Source of the DNA: Bacteroidota bacterium
GTDB taxonomy: Bacteria; Bacteroidota; Ignavibacteria; UBA10030; UBA8401
Direction: 5' to 3'
Length of the DNA: 34,601 nucleotides
NCBI GenBank assembly: GCA_030679145.1
Contig: JAUXTU010000120.1
Coordinates: 1 to 34,601 of the forward strand
In this document: positions 1-7,568 of the stretch, piece after piece
How positions within the stretch are numbered: position 1 is the stretch's first letter
How the letters are laid out: every line of letters starts with the position of its first letter
Notes under the pieces: generated by a model
Told to the model about the DNA's origin: nothing
Seen by the model: the letters and a program-made list of their open reading frames with translations, nothing else
The model's database searches: none
Translations under genes and position numbers: made by a program

Positions 1-2
1 TA

Positions 3-182
3 GAATGTTCTAAGATTTGCTTGCAAAGAGGAGTGCAATACATTCACTTTATAATACCCTTTGTTGATTTATTATATCCAGGTCAAAAAATTAATACTCG
101 ATTATTTGAAATATACTTTCAGCAAGTTTCTTCTCTTAGCAAATCCTCGTCAATGCGTTCTAAAAATAATGGTAACTTTTAA
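3..182 (+). CDS. Possible C-terminal fragment of an unknown protein, cut by the left edge
   Basis: A reading frame is open from the window edge for 59 codons and ends with TAA at 180-182. The visible residues include GVQYIHFIIPFVDLLYPGQ, which looks like a hydrophobic strand followed by a loop, so it could be the end of a real protein. There is no start codon in the window. In DNA this AT-rich, an open frame of 59 codons arises by chance a few percent of the time, so the call is tentative. I recognise no family. Confidence 0.3.
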   Translation, partial: ECSKICLQRGVQYIHFIIPFVDLLYPGQKINTRLFEIYFQQVSSLSKSSSMRSKNNGNF

Positions 183-541
183 ATGCATTCATACCTCCAA
201 TCCGAACAACTCAGAGCGTAATAAATAAAATTCAGATTTCAATCAATTAAATCGATTTCGATTGCAGACAAATTTGTCTTTAGGATTCGGCGGAAGTGTT
301 GAGTTGTAAGGATATTACATTGATGTTTTATTCATGATTGCATACCTTGTTGCACAAATAAACAATGTAAGTAGAAGTGGAAAAATACAAAATCTTTGAG
401 TCTTAATTTCTGAACTTCTAATTTCAGAAAGAAAAAAACTAAACTTACACTGTTGGAAACTGCTAGTGCAATACCCACAAACACAGAATTAAAAGTTCCA
501 TAACAAATTACAAACTATATAGTACTCCAGAGAGGTTCCAT
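183..541. other. Intergenic region, no gene seen
   Basis: This stretch is AT-rich with stops in all frames. One small hairpin is visible (TTTCTGA at 407-413, TCAGAAA at 424-430, loop of 10), but it has no adjacent T run, so I do not call it a terminator. The last 10 bases hold the ribosome binding site of the next gene. I could not place a convincing promoter. Confidence 0.6.
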
Positions 542-1246
542 ATGAGAAAAATGAACATCGTTGTGTTAATGTTATTCACCATAACAATATCAGCATGGGG
601 ACAATTAGTGTTTTCCGTAAAACCAGGACAAGCGTTGAACGGTGCATCCTTTGGGATTAAACTTGGTCCGCTTGTTCTTTCCGGCGGTCTTGATTATATA
701 AGTGTGTCTTCCACTACGGAAGTAAGCGGAACAGAAGTGCAATGGACGAGCAATTCTCAATTTATTTCTCCTTACGGATGGGTTTATACGTATGGCTACC
801 AGCTAAATCCGTACAGCGATAAGTATGAGGCTTCTGTGAACATCTATGCGCCAAGCATCAGTGTAAAACTGTTATTAGGCGGTCCTGAAAATATGGATGC
901 ATACGTTGTTGCAGCAATTTCCAAACCATTTATAAAGGCAAAAGCATCTACAAATGGCAAAGATGAAGATGTCCAAAAGTATCTTGACAATCTTAGTGTT
1001 ATGGGCTACCAATGCGGCTTTGGTGGTGAATATTTTTTCAGTGATAATTTTAGTCTTGGCGGTGAATTTGGTCTTCGATTTTTTACAACATCATATGTTC
1101 AAGAGGATACAAATACAGAAAAAGTTTATGTAGGATCATCTCAAACCGGGTATCAATATCAAGATGTTGAAACGAGAGATAAAATCGATTTAGGACTTGA
1201 TCTTGGCATTACCTATTCATTGTTGACGTTAAACTATTATTTCTGA
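542..1246 (+). CDS. Small outer-membrane beta-barrel-like protein
   Basis: This 234-residue protein begins with a signal peptide (basic MRKMN, then a hydrophobic stretch ending near AWGQ, residues 19-21). The mature part consists of alternating short polar/aromatic strands and glycine turns, and it ends in ...LTLNYYF. A terminal aromatic residue is typical of outer-membrane barrels. A ribosome binding site (GAGAGG at 530-535) sits 6 bases before the ATG at 542. I do not recognise a specific family. A porin-like or OmpW/OmpX-size barrel is an inference from composition. The gene appears to stand alone, with long non-coding stretches on both sides. Confidence 0.7.
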   Translation: MRKMNIVVLMLFTITISAWGQLVFSVKPGQALNGASFGIKLGPLVLSGGLDYISVSSTTEVSGTEVQWTSNSQFISPYGWVYTYGYQLNPYSDKYEASVNIYAPSISVKLLLGGPENMDAYVVAAISKPFIKAKASTNGKDEDVQKYLDNLSVMGYQCGFGGEYFFSDNFSLGGEFGLRFFTTSYVQEDTNTEKVYVGSSQTGYQYQDVETRDKIDLGLDLGITYSLLTLNYYF

Positions 1247-1685
1247 ACTTCTCATACTGTAATGAAGTATAGTTTTTAAATTAAAGTCGGTATCCTTAAA
1301 AAAAAATAGTTTGAAAAATACTAGAAATTAAACACCCAGCCGCATTTGGAAATAAATAAAATTGTTTGATATTCCGTTTTATATTGATTGACATAAGGGC
1401 AATTCTAAAGGTACATTTTTCAATGTTTGAAACAATAATTCATTGCAAACAAAAATTATGATTTGTATCTTTGGGAAGAAATAAAACGAGGCTTCCAACT
1501 AAATCAAATTTTAATCCGTAAGGATTGCCCTCAGTGGTCGGAGTCCTCTCTTTGATGGATTTTTAATTGTGAAGTGTTAAATATCTTCTTAGTAAACTTC
1601 TTAGTGAAGTGATATGATTTGTGGATAAAATGGTTTTTGTTCACAATAATATTTAGAAAGTGTAGAGAATTTAGTAGTTTCAATT
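1247..1685. other. Intergenic region before tRNA-Gly
   Basis: No open frame of useful length is present. It contains a 9-nt direct repeat CTTCTTAGT (1585-1593 and 1597-1605) and a small ATCC-GTAA-GGAT hairpin near 1513-1524. A promoter for the tRNA must lie in the right-hand end, but I see no good match to the TTGnnn-17-TATATT pattern used elsewhere in the window. Confidence 0.55.
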
Positions 1686-1758
1686 GCGGGTGTAACTCAG
1701 TTGGTAGAGTATTTGCTTCCCAAGCAAAATGCCGCGGGTCCGAGTCCCGTCACCCGCT
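1686..1758 (+). tRNA. tRNA-Gly (anticodon CCC)
   Basis: The full cloverleaf can be drawn. The 7-bp acceptor stem is GCGGGTG/CACCCGC. The D arm is ACTC/GAGT. The anticodon stem TTTGC/GCAAA encloses loop TTCCCAA, with anticodon CCC at 1719-1721. The variable loop has five bases, the T stem is GCGGG/CCCGT, and the discriminator is T, as is usual for bacterial tRNA-Gly. CCA is not encoded. The T loop reads TCCGAGT, with C where the nearly universal T55 is expected. Total length is 73 nt. It reads GGG codons. Confidence 0.95.
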
Positions 1759-1770
1759 CATAGAACAGTA

Positions 1771-1799
1771 AAGGAAAGCCAATTGGCTTTCCTTTTTTT
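1771..1799 (+). terminator. Rho-independent terminator after tRNA-Gly
   Basis: A perfect 10-bp stem (AAGGAAAGCC / GGCTTTCCTT) with an AATT loop is followed directly by a T run. It lies 12 bases past the tRNA end and insulates it from the response-regulator operon. Confidence 0.9.
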
Positions 1800-1803
1800 A
1801 TGA

Positions 1804-1832
1804 TGTCATTCATCCGTGAACTTTTGTATATT
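1804..1832 (+). promoter_or_regulatory. Putative promoter of the exopolysaccharide operon
   Basis: TGTCAT (1804-1809), a 17-base spacer and TATATT (1827-1832). The -10 box is strong and the -35 box weak. The predicted transcript would start only 3-5 bases before the ATG at 1843, so the mRNA would be nearly leaderless. This also argues against the upstream GTG at 1816 as the start. Confidence 0.5.
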
Positions 1833-1842
1833 TGTTCTACAT

Positions 1843-2235
1843 ATGGCAGAGAAAATTCTTGTCGTTGAGGACGACACCAATATAGAGCAGCTTGTCACCT
1901 TTAAACTTAAAAATTCCGGTTTTCAGGTTTATATTGCACACAATGGTGTTGAAGCTCTGGAATTTTTGAAGAAGAATACTGTTGATCTTGTTGTCACTGA
2001 TGTAATGATGCCGATTATGGGGGGGAAAGAGTTGGTGATTGAGTTGAAAAAAAATCCGGCAACAAAGACAATTCCTGTTGTCATGCTTACATCCCGCACA
2101 CTGGAAAAAGAAATTGTTGAAGGTTTTTCACTTGGCGTTGAAGATTATATTAAAAAACCATTCAGCCCACAAGAACTGATCGTACGGATAAAAACAGTTC
2201 TTGCCCGTAGTAAGTCCTCACCTGCAGCTCTATGA
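1843..2235 (+). CDS. Single-domain response regulator (CheY-like receiver)
   Basis: The product is 130 residues, just one receiver domain with no output domain. The acidic pair E9-D10-D11, phospho-acceptor D53 (in TDVMMP), T83 (in VMLTS) and K105 (in IKKPF) are all present, so it should be phosphorylated on Asp53 by a histidine kinase encoded elsewhere. I chose the ATG at 1843 because the in-frame GTG at 1816 adds nine residues that overlap the -10 box. The stop overlaps the next start (ATGA), so the two genes are translationally coupled. As first gene of a polysaccharide operon it probably controls synthesis or export by protein contact rather than by DNA binding; that role is inference. Confidence 0.93.
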   Translation: MAEKILVVEDDTNIEQLVTFKLKNSGFQVYIAHNGVEALEFLKKNTVDLVVTDVMMPIMGGKELVIELKKNPATKTIPVVMLTSRTLEKEIVEGFSLGVEDYIKKPFSPQELIVRIKTVLARSKSSPAAL

Positions 2236-3428
2236 CGCATTCAAAAAAGCGGTTCAATGATGCTCAGAAGATTTTGACCGCAATAGTATTGCTGTTGCTG
2301 CTTGTGTTTGTTGTTCCATTCATTGTTTGGTATTTTATTCCCACCCGCCCGATCTCAATAGTTGTTGTCGATAAAACTACAGGGAGCGATTTTCGGGAAC
2401 ACCGGTCTTTTTTTTGGCTGATGCATCACTGGAAGTATACAAAACCGGATTCACAAAACTATTACAACCACCAAGAAGATTATTACGGTTTTTTCCCTCA
2501 GGATAGTTCTTACAGCGATCCATCGCAATTACGGCTCTCGAATGCAGACCTTCTGTATATCACCGACACATACGGTGTATATACCCACCCTCTCGGATTT
2601 GAGAATTACGAAAAAATACTTTCGGATAAATATTTACCGATGCAATTAAAATATGGCGGCTTGACGAGTGCTGAACTTGATAGTATCGAAGCTTTTAAAA
2701 AGTACGGTGGAATGTCCATTGCTGAATTTAATACATTGCAAGATCCACAATCGCGTGATACTATTATACAACAACGAATCAGTTCGATCTTTGGCGTTCG
2801 ATATGCCGGTGCATTGGGGAAATATTATGATGATTTGAATGCCGCACCGCGATGGATGAAAATAAGGTATGAGGAATCCGGCAGAAAAACATGGAATTAT
2901 TCCGGCAGAGGAATCATAATTACCATTGAACGACAAATCGGTGATACGAAACCGGGGTTGATCGTGTTGGAATCATCCGATCTTCAATTGTCGCCTGTCA
3001 TATTACGGAACAGCGATTATGATCTATTGAGCAAGACGGATGACAAAGTTCCATATTTTAATTTTTTTGAATATGTCGATGTGGATCCTTCGGCAAGGGT
3101 TATAGCACAGTTTGAAATGCAGTGCACGCCTTCCGGCAATGAAAAAATACTGTCAGCCGGACTTCCATTTGTTTTTCCCGCTGTCGTTATATCCGATTCT
3201 ACCGCACACAATCTTTATTTTGCAGGGGATTTTACCGATAATAAAGTGGAGATGTTACTGACTCGGTATTGGAATGCGGAGTTTTTACTCGGTAAATTAT
3301 TCTCATTCTATATTGTATCCGACCAGACCCGATTTTTTTGGAAATTCTATCTTCCGTTGATGAAAGAAATACTGGGTCAATCTTACAATCGAACATTGGT
3401 CGAGAAACAGAGCGACCACAACAAATAA
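2232..3428 (+). CDS. Membrane-anchored periplasmic protein, possible glutamine-amidotransferase-like fold
   Basis: The protein has 398 residues with one N-terminal transmembrane segment (about 14-36) after a basic start, so the bulk should be periplasmic. The segments SIVVVDKTTG (42-51), ADLLYITDTYGVY (105-117), and GGLTSAELDSIEAFKKYGGMS (142-162, shown in part) followed by IAEFNTL (163-169) have the strand-then-turn rhythm of class I glutamine-amidotransferase-like (DUF4350/ThuA-like) folds. I see no catalytic Cys-His pair, and this fold is an inference. It overlaps the response regulator by 4 bases and runs into the HEAT-repeat gene. Its place in the operon suggests an accessory role in polysaccharide synthesis or export. 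Confidence 0.8.
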   Translation: MTHSKKRFNDAQKILTAIVLLLLLVFVVPFIVWYFIPTRPISIVVVDKTTGSDFREHRSFFWLMHHWKYTKPDSQNYYNHQEDYYGFFPQDSSYSDPSQLRLSNADLLYITDTYGVYTHPLGFENYEKILSDKYLPMQLKYGGLTSAELDSIEAFKKYGGMSIAEFNTLQDPQSRDTIIQQRISSIFGVRYAGALGKYYDDLNAAPRWMKIRYEESGRKTWNYSGRGIIITIERQIGDTKPGLIVLESSDLQLSPVILRNSDYDLLSKTDDKVPYFNFFEYVDVDPSARVIAQFEMQCTPSGNEKILSAGLPFVFPAVVISDSTAHNLYFAGDFTDNKVEMLLTRYWNAEFLLGKLFSFYIVSDQTRFFWKFYLPLMKEILGQSYNRTLVEKQSDHNK

Positions 3429-4588
3429 AAAGGAATACAGCCATTTTTTTTCTTTTTGTTCTCGTTACTACATTTTTCGCACTCTTTTTGATCGCCGTTG
3501 GATCGATTGGTTTAATTGTTTCTAAAGTTCGCTCCGCAACAATTGAAACCAAAAAGACTAAACGCGATATCGCTACTCATGCGGCGTTGAATCAATATCT
3601 CTTCACCGAAATGCCAGGGAAAGATGCATCAGGTCATGTTGAAAGTATTTCAAAACGTCTTGAGGAATTGCTTAATAACTTAAGTTTTGAACTGGATATC
3701 AAAAAGAATTCGTACAACAATACACGTCGTCATTCGTTAAAACGGGTAATGTTAAAGTTAACAACCGAAGTGACCGGCGAGACGCGATTTCGGTTAACGC
3801 TTGCATTTGAATATTTTGATTTTGTTGCGGAAGAGAACAAAGCAATGCAAGATTCACGATGGTGGCTGCGTGCAAAAGGGTGTAAAAATGCAGGATTGAT
3901 GCGAAACGAATCTTGTTTACCATTTCTTGAACGTTGTTTGGATGATGACAACGATGATGTGAGGATTGAAGCAGCGCAGTCAATGCTCGATATCGGCGGT
4001 GTGCAAACACTTTCTCCAATTCTGATGAGATTGAAAGACATGTCACCGTGGATGCAGGTTCGGCTTTCGAAATCGATTTTTGGTTTTGGTGAGCATGCTG
4101 TTGTACATCTTGTCGAGGCAATGAGGTCGCCATATCCTAAGGTCCAAGGATTCTGTGTCGAAATTTTAGGAATGCTTGGTGATGTAAAAGCTGTTCCAAC
4201 ACTGCTTGAATACATCGAGTATGCGGTTCCCTATGTGAAACACAAAAGTTTGATCGCGCTCGGAAAGATAGGCGACACAAGGAGCATTCCTATCATTCAA
4301 AAGTTCCTCCATTCACCTGATGAACAACTTCGTATCGATGCGTCGAAAGCAGCCGGAAGTCTTTCTTCTCCGTTGTTGGCATATGATCTTCATTGGATGC
4401 TTGTGAAAGATACAATGAATGTAAAACTTGCGGCGGGAGAAGCATTGGCTCGTTCCGGTGAACTGGGAGTCAAAAGTCTCCAATATGCAATAAATCTTGA
4501 AGATGAAAATGTACGAATGGTGGCGCTGCAGTTTCTACACGAAGCAGGAGTGCCAGTGCAAGCATCTCAACCTCAGGGGGAACGGTAA
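3338..4588 (+). CDS. Membrane-anchored HEAT-repeat protein
   Basis: A transmembrane segment (about 34-62) is followed by a linker and, from about residue 175 to 412, a string of roughly 31-residue helix pairs with the HEAT pattern (for example SCLPFLERCLDDDNDDVRIE, then VPTLLEYIEY and IPIIQKFLHS repeats). HEAT arrays are protein-binding scaffolds. The start is uncertain. The frame has no ATG or GTG near its beginning: a TTG at 3338 makes a 91-base overlap with the preceding gene, while an ATA at 3425 would give a 4-base ATAA overlap resembling the ATGA overlap upstream. The 3' end overlaps the glycosyltransferase start by one base (TAATG), so translation is coupled. It probably scaffolds the polysaccharide synthase at the inner membrane (inference). 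Confidence 0.85.
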   Translation: MEILSSVDERNTGSILQSNIGRETERPQQIKRNTAIFFLFVLVTTFFALFLIAVGSIGLIVSKVRSATIETKKTKRDIATHAALNQYLFTEMPGKDASGHVESISKRLEELLNNLSFELDIKKNSYNNTRRHSLKRVMLKLTTEVTGETRFRLTLAFEYFDFVAEENKAMQDSRWWLRAKGCKNAGLMRNESCLPFLERCLDDDNDDVRIEAAQSMLDIGGVQTLSPILMRLKDMSPWMQVRLSKSIFGFGEHAVVHLVEAMRSPYPKVQGFCVEILGMLGDVKAVPTLLEYIEYAVPYVKHKSLIALGKIGDTRSIPIIQKFLHSPDEQLRIDASKAAGSLSSPLLAYDLHWMLVKDTMNVKLAAGEALARSGELGVKSLQYAINLEDENVRMVALQFLHEAGVPVQASQPQGER

Positions 4589-6009
4589 TGGAATTTCTTT
4601 CTGGATTGATAAATTTCTTGTTGAATGTATACTCTGAATTTATCATTGGCTTTTTTATCTTTGTCAATGTGTTCTACTTCTCCATGTACACCATTTCATT
4701 CGGCGCCATCATCACATATCTTCGCCGCCATATGTTCTGTGATTATCGCGTGATCACACAGTCAGAACTAACCCCCGCTGTTTCAATCTTGGCACCGGGA
4801 TACAACGAATCTGCCACCTGTGTTGAAAGCGTGAATTCACTTTTAAAATTGAATTATCCAACTGCAGAAGTTGTTTTCATCAACGACGGGAGTAAAGACA
4901 ATACGCTCGATGTTGTGATCAAACAATTCGATATGGTCAAGACGGAACGGGTCTATATTCAAACAATTGCAACCAAAGCTGTGCGTGGAATTTATGTTTC
5001 ACAAAACCCGCAATATCGAAATCTGATTGTTGTGGATAAGTACAATGGCGGTAAAGCTGATGCGTTGAATGTCGGCATCAATGTTTCTCGATATCCGCTT
5101 GTCTGCGCAATTGATGCAGACTCGATTCTGGAAGATGATGCGCTGTTAAAAGTGGCAAAACCTTTCTTGGATGATGAAAGTGTTATCGCGGTCGGAGGAA
5201 TTGTTCGGATTGCAAACGGATGCTCGATTGATCGCGGGAAAGTGACCGAGGTACGGCTTTCTCGAAAATTACTCCCTTCATTTCAGGTTATCGAATATTA
5301 TCGTGCGTATCTTTCAGGAAGAATGGGCTGGGGAGCAATTAACGGGCTATTGATCATTTCCGGTGCGTTTGGTCTGTTCAAAAGAGATATCGTTCTCAAG
5401 TGCGGCGGTTACAAACACGATACCGTAGGAGAAGACATGGAACTGATCGTTCGCATGCATCGGTATTGCAGAGAGAATGATATTCCGTATCGTGTGGACT
5501 TTGTCCCCGATCCTGTCTGTTGGACTGAAGCGCCTGAAACATTAAAGATTCTTGGTCGGCAGAGAAATCGATGGCATCGAGGATTATTGGATACGTTGCT
5601 GATTCATAGAAAAATGTTTTTCAATAAACGATACGGTGTTCTTGGATTGGTAAGTGTACCGTATTTTGTATTTATAGAATTATTCGGTCCGGTGATTGAA
5701 GCGGTCGGATACATTGCAGTTGGTATCGGATTTTATTTAGGCATCGTCAATCTAGAGATCTTCACATTATTTTTTGTGGTATCCGTGATATATGGTGTGA
5801 TGTTCTCCGTCAGTGCGGTGATTCTGGAAGAATTATCATTCCATCGTTATCCTCGAACTCGTGATCTGATTAAATTATTGGTTCTTGGAATAGTTGAAAA
5901 TTTTGGTTATCGGCAGATAACAGTATGGTGGAGAATCAAAGCATTCTGGGATTATTGGCGCGGCGTTACAACATGGGGTACAATGACTCGTGTCGGTTTC
6001 AAAAAATAA
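4588..6009 (+). CDS. Processive family 2 glycosyltransferase (PgaC/cellulose-synthase type)
   Basis: This 473-residue inner-membrane enzyme has an N-terminal membrane segment (about 17-46), a cytoplasmic GT-A domain and several C-terminal membrane helices (about 350-435). The nucleotide-sugar and catalytic signatures are visible: D100 in INDGS, the D176-A-D178 metal site, E282-D283 in GEDME, and Q325/R328/W329 in RQRNRW, the Q-x-x-R-W acceptor motif of processive synthases. Such enzymes polymerise sugars from UDP- or GDP-sugars and thread the chain across the inner membrane. The overall shape is closest to poly-N-acetylglucosamine synthases, but the sugar cannot be read from sequence. It sits between a HEAT scaffold and an outer-membrane barrel, which fits a synthesis and export unit. 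Confidence 0.93.
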   Translation: MEFLSGLINFLLNVYSEFIIGFFIFVNVFYFSMYTISFGAIITYLRRHMFCDYRVITQSELTPAVSILAPGYNESATCVESVNSLLKLNYPTAEVVFINDGSKDNTLDVVIKQFDMVKTERVYIQTIATKAVRGIYVSQNPQYRNLIVVDKYNGGKADALNVGINVSRYPLVCAIDADSILEDDALLKVAKPFLDDESVIAVGGIVRIANGCSIDRGKVTEVRLSRKLLPSFQVIEYYRAYLSGRMGWGAINGLLIISGAFGLFKRDIVLKCGGYKHDTVGEDMELIVRMHRYCRENDIPYRVDFVPDPVCWTEAPETLKILGRQRNRWHRGLLDTLLIHRKMFFNKRYGVLGLVSVPYFVFIELFGPVIEAVGYIAVGIGFYLGIVNLEIFTLFFVVSVIYGVMFSVSAVILEELSFHRYPRTRDLIKLLVLGIVENFGYRQITVWWRIKAFWDYWRGVTTWGTMTRVGFKK

Positions 6010-6103
6010 TCATCACAAGATGTGATAAACGGTGAAGCGCGCATCATCAACTATATTTTGGATATCCATTTATTTACATAAAAAAAATCGTATTGGTGAA
6101 TCA

Positions 6104-7390
6104 ATGACAAATCAACGTAAGAATAATTTTTTTTGGAAAATATCCACTGCCTTTTTTGTAATATTTTTTTCTCAAACGCTTATTTCGCAAACCGTTCTCG
6201 ATTCATTGGATTCGGAGGAGCTATTTGCTCGGGCTCGCGTACTGGCATTTAATAGCCAACGCGATTCAGCACGACAGCTTTTAATACTTGCGATGCAAGA
6301 AAGTCCAACCTACGCGGATATACGAATATTCTATGCGCGAACGCTTGCATGGGATGGAATGCGAAATGAAGCACGCAAGGAACTAAGAACGGTTTTTAGT
6401 CAAAAACCATTCAATATTGAAGCGCTTCTTTTTGCAATAGATGTTGAACTCTGGGATAAACAACCTACTGAAGCATTAAAGATATGCGTCACTGCATTGA
6501 GAAAATTTCCAAATAACGAAGAATTCCTTATTCAAAAAGCAAAAACTCTTCAAGCACTGAATCGTGAGGAAGATGCATTGGTCACGTTGAGCATCTTAGA
6601 AGATATTAATCGGTCAAATCCGGAAATTCCAAAGATCCGGGAATCAATAAAATCACATTCTATCATGCAAGGGATTGAGGTAAGCGAAAAATATGATGGA
6701 TACAATAAATATTATGGTTCCAATCATCTGCTTACGATTCAATACAATCGTTCTACATATCTTGGTGCCATTATCGGGCGTTTGAATTATCGCAACACAC
6801 AAGGTAGGGATGGATTCCAAGTTGAAGTAGATGCCTATCCACTCATCCTCAACGGTATCTACGGCTATGTCAATTATGGCTTTGCGGGTTCAGCATCGTC
6901 ATCATTGTTTCCTGAACATCGAGCAGGTTTAGAAGTATTTTTTAAACTGCCTTCAAGTTTTGAAAGCTCATTTGGCGGACGCTATTTAAATTTTGGTCTT
7001 GGAAATGATATTGCGATCTATACTGGATCACTTGAGTATTATTATGAGGATTTTTGGTTTTCTCTGCGACCATATATAACATCCAACAATATAAGTTTTT
7101 CCCGTTCATTGAATATAACATCGCGCTGGTACTATGGAGGAACTGCGGAAGAGTATGCATCGATGAGAGCCGGCACTGGCTTCTCTCCCGACGAGCGAAA
7201 TTATGATCCATCAAATGGAAAAGTCTATTTTCTTAATGCTCAATCGTTTGGTGTGGGATGGCAAAAGCCATTTGGAATTTATTCGCTGTTGACAATTGGT
7301 TTAGATTACACTAAACAAGAAGTGGCATTTAAATTAGGTGATTATGTTCAGATGTATTCTGTCCTTGTTGGTTATCGGTATAAGTTTTGA
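6104..7390 (+). CDS. TPR plus outer-membrane beta-barrel protein, YaiO-like
   Basis: From the ATG at 6104 the protein has 428 residues. It has a signal peptide (basic start, hydrophobic core, ending near LISQ), tetratricopeptide helices at about 38-170, and a barrel from about 190 to the C-terminal ...VLVGYRYKF with alternating aromatic strands. This is the layout of YaiO-family proteins and resembles the TPR-plus-porin design of PgaA and BcsC. I prefer 6104 over the GTG at 6032 because only the later start gives a proper signal peptide. As last gene of the operon it is the likely outer-membrane exit for the polymer made by the neighbouring synthase (inference from architecture and context). 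Confidence 0.88.
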   Translation: MTNQRKNNFFWKISTAFFVIFFSQTLISQTVLDSLDSEELFARARVLAFNSQRDSARQLLILAMQESPTYADIRIFYARTLAWDGMRNEARKELRTVFSQKPFNIEALLFAIDVELWDKQPTEALKICVTALRKFPNNEEFLIQKAKTLQALNREEDALVTLSILEDINRSNPEIPKIRESIKSHSIMQGIEVSEKYDGYNKYYGSNHLLTIQYNRSTYLGAIIGRLNYRNTQGRDGFQVEVDAYPLILNGIYGYVNYGFAGSASSSLFPEHRAGLEVFFKLPSSFESSFGGRYLNFGLGNDIAIYTGSLEYYYEDFWFSLRPYITSNNISFSRSLNITSRWYYGGTAEEYASMRAGTGFSPDERNYDPSNGKVYFLNAQSFGVGWQKPFGIYSLLTIGLDYTKQEVAFKLGDYVQMYSVLVGYRYKF

Positions 7391-7397
7391 TTAGAAG

Positions 7398-7555
7398 CCA
7401 TCTCAAAAATTCCTGATCAATGTCATTTCGATCCCGCTTTAGCGGGAGAGAAATCTCAGTTTTGTCTTCAATTGATAAAACGAGATTCCTCACTCCCGCC
7501 TGACCGCTGGCGGGCAGGTCGTTCGGAATGGGCATAAAATTTATTTTTGAGATGG
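7398..7555. repeat. Inverted-repeat element (158 bp) with nested hairpins
   Basis: Perfect 13-bp outer inverted repeats (CCATCTCAAAAAT at 7398-7410, ATTTTTGAGATGG at 7543-7555) enclose a TCCCGCTTTAGCGGGA hairpin (7432-7447) and a CCCGCC/GGCGGG hairpin (7495-7514). Imperfect GTCATTTCGA/TCGTTCGGAATG boxes lie between. It fills the gap between two genes almost completely, starting 7 bases after one stop codon and ending 13 bases before the next start. No coding capacity. It looks like a miniature element or REP-type repeat. Confidence 0.75.
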
Positions 7556-7568
7556 ATTTTAGTCGTCA

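Noticed and set aside
240-310. A possible decayed barrel-protein end (a frame reading NLSLGFGGSVEL before a stop)
   Set aside because: It is too short and has no matching upstream part. The likeness to the next gene's SLGGEFGL stretch is weak.
3699-4215. Two overlapping open frames of 144 and 161 codons on the minus strand
   Set aside because: Both are antisense to the HEAT-repeat gene and differ in frame; neither resembles a protein family.
2232-4588. A frameshift splitting one long gene into the anchored periplasmic protein and the HEAT protein
   Set aside because: Each part has its own transmembrane helix and a coherent fold, so two proteins are more likely. The odd start of the second is reported separately.
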